A stretch of 64,000 bases of DNA from a virus, in the IMG/VR virus record IMGVR_UViG_3300034198_004780, positions 1 through 64,000 of that record; one strand, given 5' to 3'. Each line of letters starts with the position of its first letter. The stretch's first letter is position 1. Both the position numbers and the translations under genes were made by a program. Below are positions 27,601 through 35,878 of this stretch, one piece after another. The notes under the pieces are model-generated. The model saw only the letters and a program-made list of their open reading frames with translations, was not told where the DNA came from and searched no databases.

Positions 27601-30600
27601 ACTGCGGTTGCTATTAATGTTGTTGGAGAATCGTTAACAATTAGCACTTACTATCCGCATCAACAATCGGTAGGTGACTTAATTAGCATTACAAGAATAG
27701 CTAGAGATATTGATCGATGCTATGTTATTGATGAGGTACTAGGTCCAAATCAGTTTGTTGTTCGATCAACAATAAAATCAATGCCTCCGTTACCAAACAC
27801 TATAAGGGGGTTAATGTTCTCATTTGATTCTTCAAGATTAAGAACATTCGATGATCTTTCTGATATTAAATTTTTAGATCGCTGGGCACTTGGTGAAAAA
27901 GTTTGGGTAGATGATGACGGAACCGGCAAATGGGTAGTTTATAAAAAGAGTAATAACTACCAAGCAACTGTTTATAGCTCTATAATTCCTAAGTCTGGAC
28001 AACATTATGCCAGCACCATAGTAACTGATGATAAAATTGTTGACGGTAGAACAGTAACAGTGGTTGTTGCATCTGCACCTGATTTTCAAGAAATTAACTT
28101 AGATGGTGATGATCTTCGAGGCAGAGTGTTTATATCAGTTAAAGACAGTTTTGGTGAAATCCAGTCATTTAATAATTACAATCTAAACGAAGATGTAACT
28201 TATTATAGTACTGCCACAAGTAGCCTTACTAATTTTGGTCAGAGTCTAGCATTTAATGCGACAGCCAATTTAGTAGTGGCAGGCGCTCCAGCAACCTCAA
28301 ATGTCAAAACCGCACAATCTAGCAACGGCTTTATTGTTAATACCGACTCTGAAGCAATTGAGCCTTTTGCAAAACAAGGTGTAGTAAAACTTTCAGTTCT
28401 AAATGCCGGATATAGAGAAATTGACAGTGCTCGAGTAGTTATTACAACTCCAATCCCTCAAACAGGCGCGGAATTTGGAACAAGCATTGCTCTTTCGTCA
28501 ACATCGACTACAAACTTTAAATTATTAGTTGGTGCTCCGGGGCAAACAGTTAATAATGTTAGTTCTGCTGGTGCCGTTTACATATACAATGTTGTAGTTT
28601 CTACGGCAACAATAGCAGTTACTACCAGCACACAATCCGCTCTATTACAAGATTCAACGAACCCATTAATTGCTAATAGTGAATTTGGTACATCAATTTC
28701 TGGAAACGCTAGTCTAACCAGAGTTGCGGTATCTGCTCCTGGTTACTTTTCTAACAGCACTACATCAACAGGGGCTGTATTTGTTTATGATTTTGCAACC
28801 ACATCAACTCCCACTATAATTACAGGCGAGGACGCAGCTATTAAATTTGGATCAGGAGATCAATTTGGTCCTAAAGTTACAATGACCAAGGACGGCGAAT
28901 ATCTCATAGTGGCAAGCTATAATGCACTTGACCCGGATCTCGGAATACGGTCAGGGGTTGTTGATATTTTTAAATGGAATTCTGTTGCCAAGAAGTTTAA
29001 GCACCATCAACGCATCGGAGCGCCAATATCGGCAGTCAACTCAACATTTGTTTATGGCTACGATATTTCTATTAGCGAGTCCGGTGATACTCTAGTTATT
29101 TCGTCAGTTGGCAATTCTAGAACTCCGCCACCAACATTTGACAAGTATACTGAACGATACAGTACATCAACAATCCTTGCTAAGAATTTTGAATCAATTT
29201 ATGTAAATAATCTCACTTCAGATGAGCGGAATTCTCCAACAACGTTTGACAGTGGCGCAACAACATTTTCTTCTAACGTTATTAATGCAGGTACTGTGCA
29301 TGTTTATAACCGGTTAGGGACCGGTGCAACTAAATGGGCCCATGCACAAAGTCTTTACAGTTCAGATATTGTATCTAATAGCATGTTTGGCCGCTCTGTA
29401 TTTGCGACAAATAATTCAGTGTATGTCGGAGCTCCGGCCAAGTTATTAAACGGTAATGACGGAGCTAATCTTGGAATTGGACAATTGTTTTCGTTTGATA
29501 AAATTGATAATTCTATTAACAGTTGGGCACTGTATAGAAATCAAGCGCCATCGGTTGACCTTGAACCAATTACAAGAGCAATTACAATAGATTCTAATTC
29601 GGAGCAGATACAATATTATATTGATATCATTGATCCCATTAAAGGTAAAGTCTTAGGAACAGCTGCAGAAGAATTGCGATACGTGACTTCTTATGATCCT
29701 GCAATATATAGTTTAGGAATATTAGGAGTTAATGTTAATTCTAATACCAACTGGCTTGATGAACACGTTGGCGAGTTATGGTGGGATCTATCATCAGTTA
29801 AGTACGTGTGGTATGAACAAGGTGAGCTAGAGTATAGAAAAAATAACTGGAATAATATATTCCCAGGTAGTTCTATTGATGTATATGAATGGGTAAGATC
29901 AGAGTATCTTCCAGCCGAATGGAGTCAGTTAGCAGATACAGCCGACGGACTAACACAAGGAGTAAGTGGACAACCTAAGTTTGTAGATAATTCAGTTATT
30001 AGTGTAAAACAAGTTTATAACTCTGTTTCAAATGCGTTTACTAATGTTTATTACTATTGGGTTAAGAATAAGGTCACAGTACCGACTAAAGTTGCTAACC
30101 GCAATAGATCTGCATTTGATATTGCTAATCAAATTGCTGATCCATTAAGTTCTGGACTACAATTTTTAGCAGTTATTAGTCCAACGTCGGTAATGTTGGC
30201 AAATATAAAATCTGTCATTGCCTCGGAACAGATTAATCTAAATATTTCGTTTGATCTAATTAATGATTCTGCAAACCGTCACACTGAATGGTTATTGCTA
30301 GAAGAAAACAATGCCAATAGTAAACCAAACTGGTTGTTAGAAAAGAAATTAATAGATAGTTTGTTAGGACACGATTCACTGGGAAATCCAGTGCCGGACC
30401 CCACATTGCCAAACAAATTACAATATGGTATTGAAGTTCGCCCTCGTCAAAGTTTATTTGTTAATCGTCGAGAAGCGTTAAGAAACATAATTGAATTTGT
30501 TAATGACATACTCAGCAAGCAGTTAATTACGGGGCAAATTAACTTTGCTAATTTAAATGCGGTTGACGATTTACCTAATGCGTCAACGTACGATTCTATC

Positions 30601-33600
30601 GTTGAGGATATTTTTACTTTAGAATTAATATCTACGAAATCTTTAATCACAGCAGAATTACAGCCAGTTATAGATTCTAATGGAAAAATTACCAACGTAA
30701 CTATAGTAAATGCTGGATATGGTTATCTAACAACCCCAACTGTATCTATTAATGGTACTGGCTTTGGAGCAGAAATTAGCTTAACTATTAACTCGTTTGG
30801 CAGTATTACAGAAGTCAATATTATAAATGCCGGCACAAATTATACAGCAGATACAGAATTTGTTGTTCGCCCATATACCACAGTAGTACAGACAGATTCA
30901 AACTCAGCAAATAAATGGGCAGTATATGAGTGGTCCGCAAATAAATCTGAATGGATTAAAATTCGTACACAAGATTTCAATACTACTTTATTCTGGAAAT
31001 ATATCGATTGGTCTGCTACCGATTACGACCCATTAAAAGAAATTATTTCTACCGTTTCGTCTGTTTATGCTTTAGAAGCACTACAGGTATTATCCGAGGG
31101 CAGCTATGTTAAGGTTTTGAACGGCGGTGATGGCCGTTATCTAATTTTGAAAAAAACAAATGGAGCAGGCGGATCGTTTGAGCCAGATTGGGATGTTGTA
31201 TATTCCGAAAAAGGAACAATTAAATTTTTAGAAACCATCTGGAACTTATCCGGAACACTATATGCTTGGGATGAAATAGTTGGATTTGATCAAACACAAT
31301 ATGATCAAGCACCCGATAAAGAGATTGAATTTATCTTAACTGCGCTTAAAGATGATATCTTTATTAGTGATCGTAAGGTTTACTGGAATCAACTATTCTT
31401 TAAAGCAGTTCGTTATGCAATGAGCGAACAGAAGTTTCTCGATTGGGCATTTAAAACAACATTTATTAGTGTTGTTAATAATTCTGGAAGTTTGGATCAA
31501 GTAGCTACTTATAAATTAGAAAATGTCAAGTATTATGAAGATTTCTTAAAAGAAATTAAACCATACCATACTAAGATTAGAAAATTCACCGAACAATACA
31601 CTACTACAGAATTAACGAATACATTCTCAACTGACTTTGATTTACCAAGCTATTACAATACATCTACTTTAAACTTTAATAAAGTTGAATTTGGAAATAA
31701 TCTACTATTGCAATATCCGTGGAAAGCGTGGTATGACAATTATGCCTACGGTGTGTCTACCATTGAATTATATGATAGCGGAGTTGGATATACAGAAACT
31801 CCTATAGTTAACATTGTAGCCGCAGCCGGTGATACAGGACATAGTGCAACAGCGGTGGCCTTTATATCGTTAGGTAGAATTTCACGAATTATTGTTACCA
31901 ATCCTGGTAAGGGATACACAGCAACGCCAACAATATCTATTAACGGTGGCGGCAGTACTGTGCTGACTCCTGCTAGAGCTTATGCTCAATTGGGTGGCAG
32001 TCCGGTGAGATCTAATTCTATTACAATGAAGTTTGATAGAACAACAGGTAACAGAGAAATTGGTGAGCAGTACTACACAGATACATTTGTTGCGCAAGGT
32101 GAAAATTTATTGTTTAATTTAACTTGGGTACCTGTACCTAATAAAGAATTAATTGTAATAACTCGAAATGGTATACTACAATTAGATGACTCGTATACTA
32201 TATTATATAGTACAGCAAAATATAATCCTCAACCTAATACTGAATATACTAAACAATCTGCAACACTGCGTTTAGAATTTATTCCAACAACTGGTGATGT
32301 GATAAAAATTACATATCCTAAGAGTTTGAATTTATATAACGCTGCAAGTCGTATTGAAGATTATTATCAACCTGGACCAGGCATGCCTGGAAAGGATCTC
32401 TCACAATTAATGACTGGTCTAGAATATTCTGGTTTAATTGTTGACGGGCTACCATTTAACTTTGCTGGCGGCTGGGATGCAATGCCGTATGCCTCCACTG
32501 GCTGGGATAATTATGCTTTAGAAAATGGCTATACATCCTTTGTAACTACACAAACATCTACGCAAACTTTTGTTCTTCCTACATTGATTACTACGGGTAC
32601 TGAGGTTAATGTCTATGTTAAGAGCATGGGCGATTCTAAAATTAATGGTCAGAGAATTGACAGCACTTCGACAACCTCATTAGTGCAGACATTGATTGGA
32701 TTAGGAACAGGCGCTGTTGATAAGATTGAAGTATTGATCCCGGGGATCGGCTATTCAAATACATACACAACATTTTCAATCTCCGCACCAAATACTGTAG
32801 GCGGAACAAATGCCGCGGCAACTATGGTTATTAATAGCGGATCTGTTACAAGTTTCGTAATTACCAATCCTGGAAGTGGATACACTGAGCCTCCAACAGT
32901 TACTATTGTTGAATCTATTAATCCAAATAATTCAACAAGCACTATAACTCTGCCAGCTATTGCTAGAGCAGTTCTAAAAGCAGAGTTTACCGCAGTAGGT
33001 TCAACAGCAACAACATCAACTGTGACAATACCTGACGCTGCGTTTACTACAACTTCAACATTGGTGATGTTTAGATACGCTGACAGCGACGGCACGGTAT
33101 TGCCAACAGACCAAGACAGTTTAGATGCGGTAGTTAGTGGCGGTAATTTAGCCTACACTACAGCATTGGGATTATCTCCTTCAGAAATTATTCTAGACGG
33201 CGGCTCACAAGCTACTCGCAGTATTACTGGAATGATGGATGATGGATTCTTAAATAGTATTAACAGTCACGCACCAGAAGAATGTGTACCGGGACAGATT
33301 CAAGAGGCTGTAGGAATTAGCGTGTATACTCAACCATCTAGTGCCGCACCAATAATTACCAATAGAAAATATTGGGCTGACGGAACTACATTAACCTACA
33401 AGTTAGGAGTTAAACCAGCCAATGCTGATTCGGTGATTGCAATCTTTAATAATCAATTAGTTCCTTCTAATGATTATACAATTGATTATGTTAATAATAC
33501 ATTCACATTCAATTCAAACACCGTTGGAACAGGTTGGCTAAGTCTAACATCAATGCAGTTGGGTACTTTAACACTACTAGGCACGTTTAACACTAGCACC

Positions 33601-35232
33601 TCTGCAGCCAGTGCGGTCTATACATCAGTGGTAAAATTTGCCGATGTAGGCAGTGTTTATGTTACAGTAAATGGGATCTCAACAACTAATTATACATTAA
33701 GTAGCTACCGTCGTCGTGCAAGATTAACAATTAACGAGCCAGGAACTATTCAGGCGTATTTGTTTAATGGAGTAGAAAAATCGTTCAGTGAAGTAACGGA
33801 TCAAATAATAGTAACAACGTCGACAACTTCTACATTTGTCCTAAGTCAACCTCCAGGTAAAGTAGAACCATTTCATAGTCAAGTAATTGTAACTAAAAAT
33901 GGATTAAGATTGCAACCTCCAGTTACTACCTATTATAAAGTTTCTAATTCTCAATCAGTTTATGATATAAGTCAGTCTATTGTATATCCTGCAGGTTTGA
34001 TCGATTTACAGCGAATTGAAGTTTATGTTAACGGCGCAAAAATACCAGTTGGACAAGATTGGAATCTTGATCAAGGTGCGGGCCAGATTATTTTTAATAA
34101 TAGTGTTATTTTTGATAATGACGTAATAGCAATCGTAGTTAAGCAAGAAAACGATTATCTAATCGAAAATAACAAATTAATTTTAATCAACGCTGTACCA
34201 ACCGGAACCAAGATAGAAATCACTACATTTACCAATCACGATCCTAATTTTATAAGAACAGAAACATTCAAAGGAGCAGTCAGCAACCAATACACAATGC
34301 AACGTCCTATATTAGATTCTGCGTATGTATGGGCATCCTATAATGGAGAACCATTAATTGTCAATCTAGACTACACTATTGATATTGATAATCGAACTGT
34401 TGTTTTAAGAAATGGCCTGTATCAAGGTCCAGATGATATTGCGGTAATAACAAGTTTTGCAGATATATCGGCAAAAGAACTAATTGCCTATAGAATCTTT
34501 AAAGACATGCTAGGCCGCACTCATTACAAACGATTAAGCGCACAAAATTCTACAGAGTTGGTTCAAGATTTAACAATGACTGCAACATCAATTACGGTTC
34601 AAGACAGCAGCGTTTTAACTAAACCTGATCCATTACATAATCTTCCAGGCATAGTGTTGATTGACGGTGAAAGAATAGAATTCTTTACAATTGTAGGCAA
34701 CACATTAGGACAACTTCGCAGAAGCACATTAGGTACAGCACCTAAGAATATTTACACAGCAGGAACTCCTGTAATTGATCAAGGAACGCATCAAACAGTG
34801 CCGTTCAAAGAAACTGTGGTTAAATACACCACTGCTACAACTACTGTAACAAATGCGTATTCGTTGTTGGATTCGATTAAATTTGATCCTAGTGTAGCAT
34901 ATAGTGATCAAGTAGAAGTCCGCTATCAGGGTCGTCCGTTGTTAAAACCTGGCCTTAATACAACCGAACATCAAATTGAATTGGGCTACGACTCTACATC
35001 AACGACTACAGTTGATGTTCCTGTTCCTTATGGATTTACAATTTCATCAACAAGCAGCGTATTAACACTCAACTTTACTCCGGTTGAAGGGGCACGATTA
35101 GAGGTTATAAAACGCACATCTAGGTCTTGGTATAATGTCCCACAGACATTATTAGAAAATACCACAGATCAAGCTAAATTTTTACTAGAAAGGCCGGCCA
35201 CGTTGCCAGATAAATATCGTTATGGACAATAA
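21652..35232 (+). CDS. Giant 4526-residue baseplate/fibre protein with propeller and repeats
   Basis: One open frame covering 21% of the window, two bases after gp6. The N-terminus (DLLPGYIRTDRNSKFLASTL, LERIDGFVGSK) matches the start of very large structural proteins behind gp6 in marine T4-type phages. Seen in order: a cupredoxin-like beta domain at residues ~179-270; an FG-GAP-type beta-propeller at ~2180-2620 (FGQSLAF, FGTSIAL, FGTSISG, FGPKVTM, YGYDISI, FGRSVFA); three groups of G-x-GY-x2-xP beta repeats at ~3000-3080, ~3365-3450 and ~3685-3785; and near the C-terminus IDGERIEFFTIVGNTLGQL and RRSTLGT. No enzyme motif was recognised. It takes the gp7 place of T4, probably linking baseplate and fibres and contacting the host; the role is inferred. 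Confidence 0.7.
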   Translation: MAGKDISNPVDVNNPSSTRRSSDLLPGYIRTDRNSKFLASTLDQFIQPPQLERIDGFVGSKLSLNYKPSNDQYIAGTTKLRTDYQLEPSLIINDDKQQVNYALGYDDLINQLAFNNADVSNLNRLFKSKSYSYDPMINWDKFVNFRQYYWLPTGPDTIEITGRQKSTVSTYTVSDSPVDGSLIFTPDGTSNNPLLTLYRGMTYVFNVNSAHPFYIKTAYSQGPQDLYSGVTNNGTRNGQLILTVDEFTPNTLFYFADGNLAGIGQFVIKTITENTTIDIENDVLGKQTYTSETGVTFSNGMKVRFVGTVTPTEYLDKEFIVEGVGSKIVLVDYASLQPVGVETTNLDPNFDATPFDLYPFDNFSFIPLTPEYVTINRAAPDKNPWARFNCWVHADVIAATAKANGVQGEYPTKLRAQRPIIEFAAGLQLYNYGSKSKKTVNLIDNITTNAFKIVEGASGFYVDGVLLEAGHRVIFNADTDLLVRGKIYEVKISIVNNKQLINLEEVLDSEPSVYDAVMTSQGVQYAGVAWWFNGSTWTYAQQKTSLNQAPLFDLYDSKGNRYADQTVYRSSFAGSRLFGYTVGTGVVDPVLGFSLDYRNVSNVGEYLFSNYFMTDTFTNFNNNTIEVLNVADGFFKVNLPTEEVYRTVWVKTIDHPIPILQFQVLDADSEYVEITSIDSPGYAKDLEVELFVNDIKQIRNVEYIITASDRRLFAVATDKFSSNDRVLIKLYTASVPTANGYYEPPINLTNNPLNGSVKNFTFTELSDHVKTIADFNDQFAGTFPGAGNLRDLGDVSAYGSRLVTHDNPMSFAHYFLGTQENNIVNAVRKVSNDYNLFKANLIKQITELRGLYTPSQSLDIALTALNRNKEESASYGYSDMLAYGKNYSTRTFTVTDARNVQYSLASIFDTTVLSERSVLVYLENVLLVAGYDYIVSQYEPNIVIKKELAVGDKIVILDYPNTVGSYVPPTPTKLGLYPKFKPAIYIDDTYASAPQRVIQGHDGSITVAFTSMEEFAAGQIDYRDAVILEYETRVFNNLKVKYNPDLLDISTVLPGAFRDNSYSQTEVTDLVTADFLRWAGSFGVDYQTNNTLDELNSFTFNYTGSVDTLRKNSLTGYWRSIYKYFYDTDRPHTHPWEMLGFSEEPVWWTNVYGPAPYTSGNLVLWDDLEAGRIVQGDRAGINIAYARPGLSKIIPVNESGVLLSPTDSGLAATPIVNPNDPRRLVVLRSDQIANRWAVGDQGPAETAWRRSSYWPFACQVLMALAYPATYAAQLFDTSRIKKNIAGQYKYGDTKTFLNPSKVLIYRDVIDSQRVLASGYSVFVIEAGISKNINYLNSLKVDLTNLDYRLMVKLGGFASKEKLQVGIDAVDPTSPYPGALIPSEDYNIFFNKSNPIESLEISGLIIQKTGLGYSIRGYDKYKPYFTILKPFASNLDQIERVGGRSESYVTWSQNTTYNIGQIVFYTDRYYRVTQRHNSDVSFNLSYYQSLPYLPTVGGVGVSRRTAFDTSETVVPYGVEYKTIQEVYDLIVGYGQWLESKGFIFEEFNSTLEQILDWKFTAKEFLYWTTQNWDVNSIITLSPFANKLTLRSDQGVVENIMNEFYEYSLLKADGNMFSKNNFTLVRLDGEFSITTMNTQDGMFFARLNLVQKEHAVVMNNFTLFKDVVYAVETGYRQRRVKLKGFRTANWNGDFFSPGFVFDQAVVSDWQKFVDYGIGSVIRFSGKYYSAIKSIIGSSAFDITQWAPLNEKPEAQLLPNFDYKINQFEDFYSLDIDNFDVGQQSMAQHLIGYTPRPYLNYIISDPTAQYKFYQGFIRDKGSKKSLTNLSKASFNNFRSSIDFNEEWAFRIGYYGGYNTYQELETSLESTGFIENPQILQFVENKPVGKSDTVYYKDEADAIIKPENFNINLIFPTIETTLAENNFKLPVAGYVRFDDVTSTAYNKNSILDIANNSLLKVGTTIWLGFREDGEWDVLRLTEVPTIITAVAINVVGESLTISTYYPHQQSVGDLISITRIARDIDRCYVIDEVLGPNQFVVRSTIKSMPPLPNTIRGLMFSFDSSRLRTFDDLSDIKFLDRWALGEKVWVDDDGTGKWVVYKKSNNYQATVYSSIIPKSGQHYASTIVTDDKIVDGRTVTVVVASAPDFQEINLDGDDLRGRVFISVKDSFGEIQSFNNYNLNEDVTYYSTATSSLTNFGQSLAFNATANLVVAGAPATSNVKTAQSSNGFIVNTDSEAIEPFAKQGVVKLSVLNAGYREIDSARVVITTPIPQTGAEFGTSIALSSTSTTNFKLLVGAPGQTVNNVSSAGAVYIYNVVVSTATIAVTTSTQSALLQDSTNPLIANSEFGTSISGNASLTRVAVSAPGYFSNSTTSTGAVFVYDFATTSTPTIITGEDAAIKFGSGDQFGPKVTMTKDGEYLIVASYNALDPDLGIRSGVVDIFKWNSVAKKFKHHQRIGAPISAVNSTFVYGYDISISESGDTLVISSVGNSRTPPPTFDKYTERYSTSTILAKNFESIYVNNLTSDERNSPTTFDSGATTFSSNVINAGTVHVYNRLGTGATKWAHAQSLYSSDIVSNSMFGRSVFATNNSVYVGAPAKLLNGNDGANLGIGQLFSFDKIDNSINSWALYRNQAPSVDLEPITRAITIDSNSEQIQYYIDIIDPIKGKVLGTAAEELRYVTSYDPAIYSLGILGVNVNSNTNWLDEHVGELWWDLSSVKYVWYEQGELEYRKNNWNNIFPGSSIDVYEWVRSEYLPAEWSQLADTADGLTQGVSGQPKFVDNSVISVKQVYNSVSNAFTNVYYYWVKNKVTVPTKVANRNRSAFDIANQIADPLSSGLQFLAVISPTSVMLANIKSVIASEQINLNISFDLINDSANRHTEWLLLEENNANSKPNWLLEKKLIDSLLGHDSLGNPVPDPTLPNKLQYGIEVRPRQSLFVNRREALRNIIEFVNDILSKQLITGQINFANLNAVDDLPNASTYDSIVEDIFTLELISTKSLITAELQPVIDSNGKITNVTIVNAGYGYLTTPTVSINGTGFGAEISLTINSFGSITEVNIINAGTNYTADTEFVVRPYTTVVQTDSNSANKWAVYEWSANKSEWIKIRTQDFNTTLFWKYIDWSATDYDPLKEIISTVSSVYALEALQVLSEGSYVKVLNGGDGRYLILKKTNGAGGSFEPDWDVVYSEKGTIKFLETIWNLSGTLYAWDEIVGFDQTQYDQAPDKEIEFILTALKDDIFISDRKVYWNQLFFKAVRYAMSEQKFLDWAFKTTFISVVNNSGSLDQVATYKLENVKYYEDFLKEIKPYHTKIRKFTEQYTTTELTNTFSTDFDLPSYYNTSTLNFNKVEFGNNLLLQYPWKAWYDNYAYGVSTIELYDSGVGYTETPIVNIVAAAGDTGHSATAVAFISLGRISRIIVTNPGKGYTATPTISINGGGSTVLTPARAYAQLGGSPVRSNSITMKFDRTTGNREIGEQYYTDTFVAQGENLLFNLTWVPVPNKELIVITRNGILQLDDSYTILYSTAKYNPQPNTEYTKQSATLRLEFIPTTGDVIKITYPKSLNLYNAASRIEDYYQPGPGMPGKDLSQLMTGLEYSGLIVDGLPFNFAGGWDAMPYASTGWDNYALENGYTSFVTTQTSTQTFVLPTLITTGTEVNVYVKSMGDSKINGQRIDSTSTTSLVQTLIGLGTGAVDKIEVLIPGIGYSNTYTTFSISAPNTVGGTNAAATMVINSGSVTSFVITNPGSGYTEPPTVTIVESINPNNSTSTITLPAIARAVLKAEFTAVGSTATTSTVTIPDAAFTTTSTLVMFRYADSDGTVLPTDQDSLDAVVSGGNLAYTTALGLSPSEIILDGGSQATRSITGMMDDGFLNSINSHAPEECVPGQIQEAVGISVYTQPSSAAPIITNRKYWADGTTLTYKLGVKPANADSVIAIFNNQLVPSNDYTIDYVNNTFTFNSNTVGTGWLSLTSMQLGTLTLLGTFNTSTSAASAVYTSVVKFADVGSVYVTVNGISTTNYTLSSYRRRARLTINEPGTIQAYLFNGVEKSFSEVTDQIIVTTSTTSTFVLSQPPGKVEPFHSQVIVTKNGLRLQPPVTTYYKVSNSQSVYDISQSIVYPAGLIDLQRIEVYVNGAKIPVGQDWNLDQGAGQIIFNNSVIFDNDVIAIVVKQENDYLIENNKLILINAVPTGTKIEITTFTNHDPNFIRTETFKGAVSNQYTMQRPILDSAYVWASYNGEPLIVNLDYTIDIDNRTVVLRNGLYQGPDDIAVITSFADISAKELIAYRIFKDMLGRTHYKRLSAQNSTELVQDLTMTATSITVQDSSVLTKPDPLHNLPGIVLIDGERIEFFTIVGNTLGQLRRSTLGTAPKNIYTAGTPVIDQGTHQTVPFKETVVKYTTATTTVTNAYSLLDSIKFDPSVAYSDQVEVRYQGRPLLKPGLNTTEHQIELGYDSTSTTTVDVPVPYGFTISSTSSVLTLNFTPVEGARLEVIKRTSRSWYNVPQTLLENTTDQAKFLLERPATLPDKYRYGQ

Positions 35233-35875
35233 TAAAAAAACACAAGAAATCCCAGTAGTGGTGGATACTCAACCAAACGAGCAGAGTTCTCTACATGTTC
35301 GTGGGCATATTAAGATTTTTGACCCCGAGACTAAAGAAGTCTTCATTGATAAGCCAAACGCTATTCACTACGAAAATTTTAGCATTGGATTAGCACAGGC
35401 TATGAGCAATCAGGGCAAAGGCTTTATTGCTGAAATGTGCTTTGGCAACGGCGGAAGTCGAATTGACCCAACGGGTATTATAACATATCTTACTCCCAAC
35501 GCAGTAGGATTAAATGCTGGACTTTATAATCAACGATACGTTAAAAATATTGATTCGTCTAATGTACAAAATTTAGATCCGGCTAGAAATTTTATGGAAG
35601 TTCGTCATATCACTGGAACAGCATATACTGATATTCTAGTAAGTTGCTTATTAGACTTTGGTGAGCCATCGGGGCAGCAAGCCTTTGACAACAGTACTAG
35701 CGTTAATGGCGACTTTGTGTTTGACGAATTGGGACTACGAAGTTATAGTCCAGAAGGTCCAGGAGAAGGCATGCTGCTAACTCACGTTATTTTCCACCCT
35801 GTACAAAAGTCATTAAATCGTTTACTACAAATAGATTACACAGTTAGAATTCAAAGTCTAACCAACGGGGCATAA
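35222..35875 (+). CDS. Conserved tail structural protein
   Basis: A 217-residue protein starting inside the last codons of the giant gene (overlap of 11 bases). It carries segments recognisable from cyanophage-type structural proteins: HIKIFDPETKEVFIDKPNAI, FIAEMCFGNGGSRIDPTG, MEVRHITGTAYTDILVSCLL, FDELGLRS and IFHPVQKSLNRLLQIDYTVR. No T4 gene equivalent is recognised. Location between the wedge genes and the fibre genes suggests a baseplate-fibre connector. Confidence 0.6.
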   Translation: MDNNKKTQEIPVVVDTQPNEQSSLHVRGHIKIFDPETKEVFIDKPNAIHYENFSIGLAQAMSNQGKGFIAEMCFGNGGSRIDPTGIITYLTPNAVGLNAGLYNQRYVKNIDSSNVQNLDPARNFMEVRHITGTAYTDILVSCLLDFGEPSGQQAFDNSTSVNGDFVFDELGLRSYSPEGPGEGMLLTHVIFHPVQKSLNRLLQIDYTVRIQSLTNGA

Positions 35876-35878
35876 TAA

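Noticed and set aside
32751-33095. 114-codon minus-strand frame within the giant gene
   Set aside because: Val/Ala/Ile-rich mirror of the Thr/Asn repeats; no promoter or binding site.
35222-35232. Frameshift joining the giant gene to the 217-residue gene
   Set aside because: The overlap of 11 bases has an ATG for the second gene and no slippery heptamer; ordinary overlapping starts explain it.
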